From Membranipora membranacea (taxonomy: Eukaryota; Bryozoa; Gymnolaemata; Cheilostomatida; Membraniporidae), in contig OU612075.1 in assembly GCA_914767715.1 (NCBI GenBank), forward strand, positions 15,252,001 through 15,316,000: a DNA stretch of 64,000 nucleotides, read 5' to 3'. The notes under the pieces were generated by a model, which saw nothing but the letters and a program-made list of their open reading frames with translations, ran no database searches and was not told the origin of the DNA. The translations under genes were made by a program, and so were the position numbers. Below, piece after piece: positions 1 through 12,625 of the stretch; position 1 is the first letter of the stretch, and the number at the start of each line of letters is the position of its first letter.

Positions 1-57
1 AAGGCTGCCATTGCTATACTTACAATTACTACTTCTACTACTAATAATAATTTCACG

Positions 58-196
58 CTATCTATAATGAGCATATGAATCGCTGTCATTTTTCACAAAC
101 TTGATCTTTGTTGCAAGATAAGAGATGATCACAGAAAGAGCTACGATGGTGGCAGGGGTGGTTTTAAGCCGACTGTACCGGAAGAAGTTAATGAAG
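58..196 (-). CDS. Possible terminal exon of a small membrane protein (unrecognised)
   Basis: On the minus strand an AG acceptor-like site just upstream of position 196 opens a 45-codon frame that ends with TAG at 60-58. The frame carries a basic stretch (FFRYSRLK) followed by a hydrophobic segment rich in A, I, V and L and then basic residues (KIKFVKND), like a single membrane helix with a short polar tail. The polypyrimidine tract is weak, no homologue is recognised, and the remaining gene would lie between here and 3 kb, where I could not find matching exons. It may equally be chance. Confidence 0.22.
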
Positions 197-199
197 CTG

Positions 200-3066
200 A
201 ACAATCATGATCCTCAACATGCTTTGCAAATAAAACACTACTATAATACTACAATACTATTATGAATCAAACAATCAAAACAACAATGGATACTTCGGCC
301 TCATTATATAAAGTTGAAAGTTATCTATTGACGCTTTATGGAGGTTCGGACAAATTGCTAAGACAAGCGCAAGCTGAACAGTATCTAAATCTTTTCAATA
401 GGTTTTAGAGTTTTTATGTGGTTTGTTAATGAAATTTAAGCCATCAAATGATGCTGTTAGGAAAGTCCGGGTGAGCAAGACTAGATAACTTCTTGGACTA
501 AATTACTCTGTTACTCAATTCACAGAACAATTTGATTTCCTTTTGTTATTTGTTGGGACATACTCAGTCTCATATTAAAATCATAATCATTTTTTGTGAC
601 AAGCTGTCTGTTTGCACCCCAGCCTATGATATATTTTTTAGCTGGGATCAATGAATGTGATCTGGAAGGCATATTAGTACCACATGCATGCAAAACGTGA
701 AATGAATGCTCTCATACCAGAGTACTGCACTTTATTGTTTCTACAATTATGATATTGATTAACAAATACACTGAAGTTTTATTGTAGCATATAAATTATT
801 TGTCGCAATCCCTTCAAGCATATGTGCTTGCTTACAGTGAATTTGGTGCAACACTCAGTTTGTGTGGTGCTGAGGCCTAATTTGCCGTCTCTCAACAGTC
901 CCACTCAATGCTTCAAATAGCCACTTTTCATTATACTTATCAAGAGTGCCCTAAAACACCTCCATCATATTTTTTCAGGTCATATTCATGCTTGTTGATC
1001 TTGTAGAGCATCTTTCCGAACTTTTCTTAATTACATTAGATACATGATAAAAGGAGGTGTTCGATGTTGACACTTTCCATCTTTAGGTTTTTGCTACTGC
1101 AAAACCTTGTCAGAACTGTAAATATGTTTCTAGCAATTTTATATTGACTACTACAGAACACAAAACAGGTTGAATACTGGCTGTAACTTGTGTTTGTATG
1201 ATGAGCTGTTACAGAAACTCATTGCATTTTGAGACTAATTCCAACAATATTTAACATATCTTTATGCAATGTTAGTTTAGTAAAATGAATAACTTTTGCG
1301 TTTGTAAGCATCTTTGTCTATTTTCTTATATCTCACCTTAGCTTTGGGAGTTGTCTGCTACTTTGGTAAGAAGGGATAACTCAAATAATAATGATGATTT
1401 TTCTAGCTATTAATTTCCACAATATCCTTTCACAGATCTGTAGAAACAGATCTGTTTTATACGAGTCACCAACTCATCCAGATCTGTTGTTCTTAACAAA
1501 TGTTTGTTCCCGAATAACGGAACCAAATCTCATTGTGAGAGAAAGCGCTGTGAAGAAAACCTGCCCTACCGTAGAGATCTTGCTAGTGGCGGAAGGATTG
1601 CTGCATCGTGATATTGGTTCTGAATAGCTATAGGATTATTGATATTGTGCTAGTCAATTGTTGAATATTAAACAAAATATAGAATGATGACAATACACAG
1701 ACAGTATTGAACAATGTGATCAATACAGTGAGAATGAGATCAATACCTAATGTACATGTATCTTATATTTTACTGTGTTCTTAATTAGCTGAATTACTAC
1801 CAGGTATGTATAAATTATTGGTGGAATTATTCCGATTTATTGCCTGACTTCACACTCAAATATAATAAAATATTATACTTTATTTGTACCAGCAAATATA
1901 TCGACTATCGAGGCCGGTAATGTTTATCTGGAACTCAGCTATATCATGGAATTTAGCTGTGTTCACTAACAGCCACCCCTTCTGATAGCTCAACCTTATG
2001 ATACCATTTGTCACTGCTTGTTGGAACCCCAAAGCATGTAATGCTCACAACCACAGAGCGCATGGCTGTCAAAACCTAGAAAGGGTGCCTGTTTAATTAC
2101 CTCAAAAGTAAGATTATTGTTTAATCGTATCTGTATTCTCTTCCCAGCAGACCAATATCCATTCCTCAGAGGCATCCGTGTCAGATATGACAATTCTCAT
2201 GGCATATAAATATTATGTAAATTTGTATCTACTGGGATTCATAGTTGTGCCAAGTATTCGGACTAGTAAACACGCAGCAGTTCATAGGTTCTTAGAAAAC
2301 GCAACCCGCTGTATAAGAAAAGTACTCATAGGATGCCTGCTTGTTTGTGACCGATATCTTCAGATCAGAATATGAATGTAAATCAGTGTCCCTCTGAGAA
2401 CACAAAAGGAATCTCACTAAACATGTAACTCGGTATAATCTATGCTGCATATCTTCACTGTGCAGTGCAAGGCTGACTGAATTAGCCAATGAACAATAAC
2501 AGTAGTGGACGCTGCCGACTGATAATTCATTGTTCTTTTGCGATTCCATTTATCAATACAGTGTAGATGTCAGAATGTATTATTAACTTTGGCACCAGGA
2601 GTGTTGTATTACAAAGAGTTATTACACCCGTGCTGACTGCTGCATTATAATAAATCTACTGATCTCTAGGCAAAATCACACTACTGCTCATTGCAGCTCA
2701 GTTTCCAAGAAAGTCATTCTTCATTTTGAGGTTTGTTTACACTTTATAAGTTTTCACTTCTCTCAGTGAACACAAGTCTGTTATTTGTGTCATAATTTGA
2801 TGCTGCGCTACAAACAGGTTACATAATACCACAGCATTGTGAGTGACATGGGAGTATTATAATGATTTTGGTCGTTGCACCCTTATTTGTGAACACAAAA
2901 ATCTGAAACGTTATGTCATGATCACTGTTAGTATGTCTGAGCTGAAGTAATTTTATTGTCTGTAGCATGTATTTAAATCTGTCCAGCTATCTTCAACATT
3001 TTTGAATTTGTACGTTGTCGAGAACAGTTGTAATCTGATGCTTATTGATAGCACTTTGTCTTGCAG
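200..3066. other. Stretch with no supported gene
   Basis: AT-rich sequence without a recognisable coding exon. The best open stretch is at 1,436-1,627 on the plus strand: it follows an AG acceptor-like site after a weak pyrimidine tract and reads about 60 codons to TAG, but the protein resembles nothing I know and there is no partner exon. The 5' untranslated exon and promoter of the gene that starts at 3,071 should lie here, since its first coding exon begins with a splice acceptor. Confidence 0.4.
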
Positions 3067-3070
3067 AGAA

Positions 3071-6000
3071 ATGGGGCCTCCAATGGTGATAGGTGATGGC
3101 AGGACGATTAGAACTGAGGATTATCTGCACGTAAAAGGTGTCAGGCTTGTGGAACCTGGAATGCCTCAGTGGAAAATTAAACCTCTGCAGGAGAAAAACA
3201 TCGAGCTTATCAACAAATATCTGGTGAGTAGATCTTTCTACAGCATTCTCTATTGCAAACTAAAATCCATTCTCTGAATGGTAAAGATTTTTATGGGAAA
3301 ATCGACAAGTGGTAGGCAAGTGTATTTAGTTTGCACTTTACAAAGTGGTAACAGGACATGGCATAGTCTCAACTCTCGGCGCTGCTGCTTGTTACCTTAA
3401 CATGATGCTGCCTCATCTATGCAGCCGTGTGTTGCAGAGGACCTGCGAGGCTCGACATACTGCATGCGAGGTGCTATACAAGTACTAAGTGCCTGAGGGG
3501 ATTTGAGCGCTATTTTTGTTTGTTTACAAGCTTCCATGATTCTTATGCAAGTGTAAATGGTTCTATGAGGGTACAGTTTAATCCAACTTTGTAAAGTACT
3601 TGGCAGTTTATCAAGTTTACAGTAGTGCAGACAGGGATTTATAACGCATTACTCTATTTTAAAGCTTCAAATAGGATCTTATCTTTGTAAAGTAAGAAGA
3701 ACAATGTTCTCGGAATGATCAATACTTGATAATAAATACACACAGTGTGATGACTTTGGCACCTATACTATAAAATTCTCTTAGGAAAAGGTGATTGTAT
3801 TACAGCTATTGTTAGACTGCGTTCACAAGTACATACTGTGTATAATATCAACTTTTGTATTGTTTGTATTCTGCTGACTGTCGATGTTATACTAGATTCA
3901 ATTTGTTGTGATGTTTTCCCTCTGGACAAGCGTTCTGCAAGCAACAAAATCCCCCAAACACATGATGCCTGTCATTATGCAACTATGTGATAATGGGACC
4001 ATATCGGGGACCCTATATGGTAGGATGGATTTGGTGGTCATATTTGAATACTGGTGGCTAAAAGGTTGGTCCAAGCACCTTCAGCACCCGCGACATAATT
4101 GCTGGCCAATGGAGAGCAGATGAATTAGATCCTCAGACCTTCAGGCGCTCTCCATGAACTAAGGAGTCCCATACACTAATCTTGAATAGATAGGGAGCCC
4201 CAGGTCACCAAACAAAACAAATACTTCGCTCAGATCTTTATATAACTTGTACGGTTTATTTTAGCAAGAGGAAGAGGCACAAAAAGCAGAAGAGGCTCGG
4301 TGGGCTGCGATGCCAGAGTGGAAGAGGAAACTAATGCAGGAGAAGGAGAAGAAGAAGAAAGAGGAAGAGGTAATCAATATGGGGATGCAATGCAACGCCA
4401 CTAAGTTGCATTGCAGCCGTCTGAGAATTTAGACTACATTTATATTCATATTGGTGTCCCTATTTGAAAATTACCAGCAAAGAAGGTACAAACTGTTACG
4501 CTCTCGCTTCAAATCGATACGATTGGATTTGATTGTCTGCTTATAAAGATCAAACATGATTTTTTATTCCAGGTTTAATTGGGGGTAAATGACAAAAATC
4601 AATGTCTTTTCGGGTAATTAAACCCGAAGCCGTCTAGCATCTCATTATTTCATGGCGCAGGTAATGCTTTTATTGATTGTACTCGAATTGGGCAAAATTG
4701 TATGATACACCTTTGATGTCACCATGTAACATGTGAACACAACTTTAAATGTATTCCTTGGCAGCTATAGAGAACTTTGAGTATCACAAAATATATATCA
4801 GGCAGTTTACTGTGTAAAGATACCTGTGAAGATATGTAGAGCAGCTTTGTTTGCGTGATCAAGGCAGCAGGTCAAACAGCAACTATGCAATTGTTGTCAG
4901 CAGGTGTTGCAGATGCAATGCAATGTATTGTTGCAGGACAAACCATCCCAGAGCCTGCCTTTTGGGTCAATGATAGCTTTCGTGCACAGAAAATTAGAGC
5001 TCAAAGGGTTGACCATATTAAGAAGCCCAATTCTCTTCATGAATACTTTTCATAACTGCATTTGTCAGTCAATTGCCGTAATATGGCTCATAAAAACAGG
5101 ACACATTAAATAACCAGAGCCCAAAATTATCTGAATTGAATCCTAGCCGTCTCAAACCAACAAATTTTGAAAATCAAAAAATGATTGTAGGAGGAGAAAA
5201 GGCAAGTTGAGGCAGCTGAACAATTGGAGAGAGATAAGTTTGAGAGCCTCCCTGAGTGGAAACAAAATGTTATAAAGAAGAAGAGAAACTCGGTGGTCGA
5301 TTCAAACTCTAACTCCGATACCAAGTCTGAGGTAAGAATAGGTGCTTGTTTCATTCTACATATGGCTATCCCTCCAATAGATATTCTTATTGATTCTAAA
5401 CACTGTAATAGGAATAGAACTGCTAGCAGGTAATATCCGTGTGACCAAGTTTGACCAAAAGTAATTTAAATTTAAATTCAGCATTCGGTGAATAATCGAT
5501 GAAGTCACAAATAAACTGTGGACCTAAAGTTACTACATAAATCTCCCTGTTTACCGCAAAACTGTGCACTTGTTTTCTAACTCAGCTAAGATGTCTTCTG
5601 TTTGTCTGTTTTTGTGTGCAAAACATTTGAATTCTTACGGCTAAGTTCCATGCCAAAATTCAATCTCAACTCCAAATCATTGATACTACCATTGATATCC
5701 TTTCCAAATTGATAACTTCGCACATATTATAGAAGATCATAAGGACTTGATCTCTGTCACTGATTCCAAGCTGACAAGATCTGCACAATCTTATCAGACA
5801 CAAATAAATTGATAGTAGACTCCTCTGGTATCAGGTTTCAATGTTGATCAATATATTTATTAGATGTAAACTTTGCCTGACCCTGATTTGGTAATGGGTA
5901 TAAAATTGTCATCCATGTATTGTGCAATGCTGGCAAGAAGGCACATATTGCTGCAAATCAGTATCCATAAGTCAGGTCAATTATTTGGAGTCGTCTTTTT

Positions 6001-6575
6001 TAATTAACCCAACACGCTACCATATTGGCATGGTTAACTTATTTGACATTTTAAGCTTACTTCCAAACAGCTTGTTAATTAACACAACCTATGAAATTTG
6101 TTGATACAACTGTGTTTTATTGCATAATATCAAAATGCTATTAATCTCTAAATTTCCCTATTGCGTTCAATGCCGTTATACATAAGTTCTGTGTTGTTTC
6201 CCATAAGTTCCCTCGTGAATGGTTTTACACTTCACCTCATCCAAAATAGGAAAAATACCATCCCGCGTGGACAGGTTCTTTGGTCATCTTTTCTATTTAA
6301 TGCTACCTATTGAATGGATAGAGACCTCCCTTCGGTCATACTATAAGACCTCAGGCTAAATTGATTGTGTGACACTCACCTTAAGCTTTTACTTTTGACA
6401 GGCATCGACAGGTTACCCAGAGTCACAAGAGGAAAATAGCCTGATCCAGTCACAGAACTCATCGACAGCGGAGGAGACGCCGGAGGCTGATGAGACGCTG
6501 GCAGCTCCATCTGAGAACAACATTCTAACAACAGATCAGGATCAATCTGATGATATCACAGAAAATGGATCTTGA
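3071..6575 (+). CDS. WK-repeat protein 1 (espin/taperin/phostensin-like actin regulator, tentative)
   Basis: Four coding exons join in frame, all in phase 0: 3071-3223, 4265-4369, 5191-5331 and 6402-6575, giving 190 residues. The first coding exon begins after an AG at 3065-3066, so the start ATG sits just inside a spliced exon. Three copies of a P-x-W-K module occur around Trp34 (MPQWKIKPLQEK), Trp70 (MPEWKRKLMQEKEK) and Trp109 (LPEWKQNVIKKK), separated by Lys/Glu-rich probable helix; the last exon is acidic, Ser/Thr-rich and disordered. Similar short tryptophan-lysine blocks are found in espin, taperin and phostensin, which act on actin filaments or carry PP1; that assignment is by motif only. 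An AATAAA follows at 6709. The gene converges on a paralogous gene at 7.6-10 kb. Confidence 0.72.
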
Positions 6576-6708
6576 GTTACAACCTAGACACGCCGCACAT
6601 CTAAGCCCCGAAAAGCACATCATCATTATTTTACTGGTGTTAATATCAACTGTGTTGCTTGTCAATGATATGGGTCAGCTTGTTTTTAGCTTTCTTTCAG
6701 TTTGCTTT

Positions 6709-6714
6709 AATAAA
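6709..6714 (+). terminator. Poly(A) signal AATAAA of WK-repeat gene 1
   Basis: AATAAA lies 134 bases after the TGA stop of the preceding gene, the usual place for a cleavage and polyadenylation signal. Confidence 0.6.
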
Positions 6715-7581
6715 GATATCTGAGTTCGAATATTGATGTGTCGTATTGCAGTAACATGCAGAAATAACATGCCTACTCCACAAAGTAGCACCAACTTCAG
6801 ATATTGCAGACCTCTTGAAAAGACACTTTGGTTGTACCAACGAACAAACTTTGCTAGCGTTCAAATATTGTGGCAAAACATCCATTGGCAGTGCTCTTTC
6901 AGGTTTTTGTTGTCAATTTTTTTAGTTATTTCAAAGAATCTTTTGCTGAATTATACCATGACTGTCAACTCTGTGTTTCCCTGCTGATATCCATGCAATG
7001 AATTCCTGCGCGTCTTACCTCGACATTCTATTATTTCTTTTCCCTTTACATATTTATATTATTTATTGTTCTCTTATTGCAATTTCATTCTATAAACTAA
7101 GATTGGTATCATCCAAAAATATATAGATTTATATCGAAGTGAATGTTTATTTATTGACACCGAAAGCACATTATCGCTTCTGGCAATTTACAATGAAAAA
7201 AGCAGCTGACATATTTCTGAAAAATAGAAAGAAAGTTCTAGTTACAACTGTTGATAATGTGTGGTGTGATTATTTTCCAAAGGAGTTGAGGAAAAAATTC
7301 CCAAAATGCAACAGCAGTCCGAGCGCATAAGAAGATCAGATCAAAAGGAATCTTATTCTGACAATAATTTCCTTGCCTCAATTCTTAGTACTTCCAAATA
7401 ATTGCATCATAAGATATTTGTATACTCCTCTTATAGTTAAAAAATAGGTTTACTTGCATCTGCTCACAATAAAGAGATGTTTAAAGATATGAATAAGTAT
7501 TGGTAATATGGATTACAAGTCTTCAATAAATAATGCGCAGCAATATTTAAAACCAGCGTAAGGCAACTCCTCGCGGAATGT
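6715..7581. other. Convergent intergenic stretch between the two WK-repeat genes
   Basis: AT-rich sequence between two converging 3' ends. A 63-codon open frame at 7139-7330 (plus) has a lysine-rich middle but no splice partner, no start context and no known relative, so I do not call it a gene. Confidence 0.4.
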
Positions 7582-9961
7582 TCAGCTTTTTTGGGTTTTT
7601 CTGAGTGTCATATTAGTCCAGCTAGGATTAGCACCATTCAGCTGAGTGGCGCTGCTGATGTCGTACTTGTGTTTCATGTTAGCCACTCTTTTCTTGAGTA
7701 CGAGCTCTCTCTGCCAGCTCGGTAATCCCTCCACTCTCTCCTTCTCCTTCTTCCTTAGGACCAGCTCCTGTCTCCACGGAGGTAGAGCCTGGAACTTCTC
7801 CCACTCATGTGTCTCCTTCTGAGCTTCCTCCAGCTTCTTTCTCTGAAATCAAAATGTAATTAGATTCAGTCCTGGTATCATGTTTAGAATAAAAACCTAA
7901 TCTTAGTTCTGGTAAATAATTTTAAAATAACACTTTAGACATATTAAGAATGCAGTAGAACTTCTTCTCAAATTGGAGTTTTGGATGATAAAGGGCAAAT
8001 TGCCATCACTACATCACATTGCCAGATCTTAGCATTAGTCACGCTTAATAATCACAGTCCAGTTTCATCAGTTTTGATTTTGGTTTTTTCACAATGGTTG
8101 TTCAATCTGGAAAATATTTGCAGCGGCCTGTTTCTGCTAAGCTTTTTTTTCAAATAGGAAAAACCTTCACACGTTTGCTTGCAAGTGGGATAGAGGCCCT
8201 CAGGTGGCAAGAGTTGAGGATCCGAGTGAAAGCCGAACTTCACATGTGCTTAAAAGAGTGGGCAACTTCAGCCAGGATCATTAGTAATTCTTATCTTACA
8301 AGAATATCATTTATCAACTTGGACTTTTCTTTAGCTCCACGTACCTGATCTTCTACTTTCCTCAGTTCAATAGCTTTCATCATTGGTTTTTTCCACGCTG
8401 GTATGGCTTCATTCTTCTCTCGCTCAATCCTATCCTTCTCCCTCCTGATCTTCTCAATCTCTATTTTATCCTGCACAGAAAATTATGTTTACTCTCACTT
8501 CCTCAGACAATATGACCTTCAAGTTTTTTAAATGATTGGGGTCTTTGTCGTTTTATAGAACAGCTTCCCAAGATGGATCAGCTAGTGTGGTGTATATACT
8601 GAGCTTAACTTGCACTAGCGATTTAATTGAGGGTATGAATCTTTGCAAAATGCAGTTCATAATCTCATGAAGCAGGCTACGTTTAGTGTGTGAGTTAGAA
8701 ATCCTTCAGAAGGATGAAAACAAGAACGTTAATTTGTGGTGTGGCAGTTTGGTTTCTTTCTTCATCAATATTGTTTGAGATATGATAATTAATATCGAGC
8801 AGTAACAAGGTTCAATCTAATGACATTGTATCCAAAATCAACTCTTACCAGAAAGGCATCGATGGCTTGCTTATTCTTGTTCTGTAGTATGGGTATCTTC
8901 CATGATGGTGCGGATGCTGGTATTGGTTTCACCTCTACAAACAAATAAGGCTTCAGGGATGATTTCAAATGTTTGTCATTAAAAGTACATTTCAACTAAT
9001 CTTTAAATGGCTAATGACAGGGGAAGACAATTTACTCTGAATGTGGAATTATGGGAATTATTATTGTTGGTGGCATATAGGGGTTGTAATCAGCAGCAAT
9101 TTATTTTATCTGTACTGTCAAATCTGGCTAAGTGTAGGCTTAGCTTTCAATCTTTAACATCAATGGTTACTACATTTAGTAAAAGAGATGCTTTCCAGTT
9201 CATCTGGCGATTTCACATGAATTTCAATAAGGAAGTCTCATATCAAACATTTGCCTCATTTAGTTATCAACTAATTCAGTAAGCATCCAGTGATGTCAAA
9301 TTGATTTATATTATGCTATATTTATATTTCGGTGCTCACCTGGTATATAGGTGTACCTCTCATATTTAGGTTTACACCCCTCAGGTAATACTTTGTGTCC
9401 TCTAGGTGTAGTGGAGGATATCAGGCTCTTCTTTATTTTCTGTATCACATTCTCTTCCTCCTCCACATCTGCAGAATCAGCAGCTGCCGCCATATAACTT
9501 GTAGATTTAGAGCGAGGCGGAGTTGTGATCTCCTGTTTACTGGCTGCAGGCGGAGGTGACAGGGTGTTTGACTTTGATTTGCTGACTTTAGGAGAAGCTG
9601 ATCTAGAGAGGACAGTGTGGCTCTGAGGCTCGGCTGGATCACGAGATTTAGGTCTTGTCCCTGTTTCTGTCTCAGCAGTTGAAGGACCATTTGTACCACC
9701 ACTCTTCTCTATGATGATCAGGTTATCCTGCCTCGAGGATGTGGGTGACGCCATAGGAGCTGATAGATTCTCGCTGCTCCCTGTGACTGATTCAGCCTGC
9801 TTCTGATCACCATTGTTCTCCACAATGATTATTTCTCTCGATATTGATGGTGGTAGGGGACCATTATTTGATGACTTGTCACGGGAGTTTTTCTCCTTGA
9901 TTACTATTTTTCTAGTCGGTTGAGTCATGTACGAAGTAGGACTGTCACCCTTCGAAGCCAT
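7582..9961 (-). CDS. WK-repeat protein 2 (espin/taperin/phostensin-like actin regulator, tentative)
   Basis: Four coding exons on the minus strand join in frame: 9961-9340, 8934-8849, 8470-8345 and 7842-7582, giving 364 residues. The start (MASKGDSPTSYM) follows a splice acceptor at about 9966, and a likely 5' untranslated exon ends with a GT donor near 10,199. Residues 1 to about 200 are low-complexity and Ser/Pro/Thr-rich, with a basic EIIIVEN/KIVIKEK pattern seen three times. Four P-x-W modules follow at Trp219 (APSWKIPILQNK), Trp262 (IPAWKKPMMKA), Trp301 (LPPWRQELVLRKK) and Trp321 (LPSWQRELVLKKR), within charged helices. The Trp219 exon is clearly related to the first exon of the converging gene at 3.07 kb, so the two are paralogues. 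Actin or phosphatase binding is inferred from the motif type, not shown. Confidence 0.75.
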
Positions 9962-10198
9962 CTTATCTGGGAATATTAATACAGTCACCTTCATTACATT
10001 GACATTTTAATACAATCATCACTTTTTCAGGGGAACTTTTATCAACAGTTTTGAACTTCTATCTCTGAGATTCGGAGGGGACAACTAAACATTAAAACCT
10101 GATAAGTGATTGAGTGCACCGTTGAAAACTAGAAAGTACATCTGGATAAAGCTGTAACAAATGCACCGAGCAGCAATGATTAATAAATCTGACACTTA

Positions 10199-10260
10199 CC
10201 TTGGGATTCTTTCTCTGGGAATGTTTTAAAAGCGCCTGCAGTTGTCAGCCTCCCACACCT
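10199..10260 (-). other. Probable 5' untranslated exon of WK-repeat gene 2
   Basis: A minus-strand consensus donor (CAAG|gtaagt) at about 10,199 lies upstream of the acceptor that precedes the ATG at 9961. No coding frame in this piece connects to the gene, so it is most simply a non-coding leader exon; its 5' end is unknown. Confidence 0.4.
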
Positions 10261-12308
10261 TCACAGTACAGGCTCACGCTAACCCACTCACAGGTGAAAT
10301 GTCTTGACAGGTTAAAATGCTCCCAGATAATGAGGTGACAGCTTTTCTAGCCTTTGCTCTCTGGATGTGCAACATAAATGTGGGGTACCTTATCTGCCAT
10401 GCCACAAAGACCAAAAAAATGCTGACCTCTACACGTATGAATGTGTAATGATATGAAAGGCTTTGCACAAGATCTCTCTTGAGATTGTCATATCAATTTC
10501 TACTCATCTTGTTTGTCTCACATGTTCTCAAAGGGTTTGAGGTTGAAAGAAAGTTTTTCGATTAGCGAGAACGTGATGACACAAAAACTGAAAGTGATTG
10601 ATTCTGATTGGGAAATCGATCCCTCAATTCATGATGGAGAAAGATAAGATATATCAAAAACGTTCATTAGTTTTATTCGATCACCTAGAGAATTATAAAG
10701 TTGTTTGTGATTATTTGCCTTTAACTTCATGGAAATCCCCTGTGGGAATTTCTGGACTGTCATATTTGCACTTCAAAGAAATCTGTGCTCACTATGGGAG
10801 TCTAGATATTTTCAGCTGATCTTTCTTTCATGGGTTATATCCTTACACAGTTGATAAAGCTAATAGCTGTATTATTCAAATGGGCCCCTTACCATCCAAC
10901 AATAATTATATCTCTCAATGTCCTGAAACTTTGTCAACCGTTTACACCATTTAGTTTTTTAGATATTGATAAATTGCATTTTATGTCGAATGTTGTTTGA
11001 GATACTTGCTTTGTGATATTATTGTACATGGTTACTAACTTCTACTTGCAATTATTTTTCTGTGATAAAACTAGTTTGCTAAACAGTATTATGAACTTTT
11101 CATCGGAATCAAAGTGGCTATGCGGCATGAAGACAACAGATAATAATTATGAGAGCTTGCTGTGACCAACTTCAAGGCAGGCTTAAACGCAACTAGGAAA
11201 TGGAGCACCTGTAATAGTTTAGGCTCAGGGCCCCTAACCTCTGCATGTTCAAGGAATTATCGAACTTAGTCTAAGAAAGGGTAACTCCTTCAAGGTTTGC
11301 CCTTTAAAAATTGCTACCCATAGCTTAGTTGAAGCTTTTCATAGCTAAAGCATTACATTCAATGAATATCATTCCTTTATGGCAGTTATCAGATTTCTGA
11401 CCAGCCTGGTCAGTGACCCATTATAGCAACCTTGTCAGAAATCTGATGAAGCAAGAGGCTGAGGAATGGGGGGGGGGGGGGGGTAAAAACTACCAGAACC
11501 AAGGCTATTGTTGAAACCAATAACAGGAATTTGTTGCCCTGATCACAAACAATTTGGCTTCACAATTGTTTTACAAATAGATATATGCCTATCTGATGAA
11601 TGATAAGGCAATATGGTTTGAATAGGCTCAACTGAATCCAAATCGACACACTGTCCATTTTTTAATGAGCTCTTGACCAGCGTTATTGTCAAAACCAAAG
11701 GCAGGAGTTCGTTGACCTGATCACAAAAAATTGGCCTCACATTGTTATCAAAATAGAAATATAGGACCGTGTCTGATGAATGATAAGGCGAGGTGGCTCA
11801 AATAGTTTCACCTGAATCTAAATTAACAAAATTAACTTTTTTAATAATATGCTCTTGTCCAGCTACTGTTTTTGGCACATTGCCTATTGGTTTACATTTT
11901 CGTGACTCTGGGCGCAGAAAAAAACACTGCTATGCGATGCTATGTCACGGCTGTTATGTAATACATTACTCTATTCAGTAAAATCATGAAGTGAGTGCGG
12001 ACCTTTATGCCACCTCAAATTGGTGTCCAATTTCTAAAGACCTTTTTCCGTCGAAAATAGATGCCTTGGGGCACTCAAATTCTAGGCAGATTCGCTATGG
12101 TTCACTATATAAGGTATTGTGTGAAAGATGTTGTGCCATGAAATATATAAAAAAGGCTTTGGATAATAGTGCTCTTGTCCAACCTGCCAAACGATCACAC
12201 ATTGCTGCTGCTCCAATAGCTTCTACAGTGTAATGAGTGGTGAGTACCAAAGTCAATCTTCTTACTTTGAACAATAATGTATAATGTTTGTTTAGACGTC
12301 TTTTATAT
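10261..12308. other. Gene-free stretch with tandem duplication and a G16 tract
   Basis: No coding exon could be supported. It holds a run of 16 G at 11468-11483 and, just after it, a diverged direct duplication of roughly 190 bp (about 11,495-11,680 and 11,690-11,870). Both copies read through ...gttgacctgatcacaa..., ...tctgatgaatgataaggc... and ...gctcttg[at]cca.... The open frames at 10,598-10,819 and 11,793-12,233 have no splice or homology support. Confidence 0.45.
11495..11870. repeat. Diverged tandem duplication, two units of about 190 bp
   Basis: The two units share a series of short matching blocks in the same order, including a Bcl I-like tgatcaca segment, atctgatgaatgataaggc and a terminal gctcttg-cca block. 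Identity is roughly 70 percent by eye. Function unknown; most likely a decayed repeat. Confidence 0.5.
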
Positions 12309-12543
12309 GCACCTGAGAAAACTATGCTCACCTATGCTCACCTATCACCGCTCTGTCCTGTACGGGTAGCGGGTGCTTGCCCGAGACCAAACTCAATCAA
12401 ACCTCTCCATCTGCTCCTGTGCTGGGCATCTTCCTCTCTCAAGCCACATGAATGTAGGTCTTTCCTGATTGTATCTGACCATCTGTGCTTTGGGCGCCCA
12501 CGTTTTCTTCTCGTGGGCACCCAAAGCACCTGAGAAAACTATG
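12309..12543 (-). mobile_element. 5'-truncated LINE, 3' end of reverse transcriptase ORF, with 18-bp target duplication
   Basis: A 63-codon minus-strand frame (12,529-12,338) encodes the typical C-terminal tail of a LINE reverse transcriptase (RRKRGRPKHRW ... W). The fragment is flanked by an identical 18-bp direct repeat, gcacctgagaaaactatg, at 12309-12326 and 12526-12543, which is a target-site duplication. After the stop codon the element ends in short tandem repeats (gtgagcata units), the kind of tail used by several LINE families instead of poly(A). The very short length shows severe 5' truncation during target-primed insertion. It lies just upstream of the lectin receptor gene. Confidence 0.85.
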
Positions 12544-12625
12544 ACAATATCTATTTATTTAGCGCACTGGCATTACAAGGAGATGATGCCCACCCTGTAA
12601 CCAGATGCTGACCGGAAAACACAGA

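Noticed and set aside
1391-1627. 78-codon plus-strand frame near the left edge
   Set aside because: Weak acceptor, no partner exon, no recognisable domain; kept only as a remark in the gap description.
9007-9282. 91-codon plus-strand frame
   Set aside because: Lies in an intron of the minus-strand WK-repeat gene 2 and has no splice or homology support.
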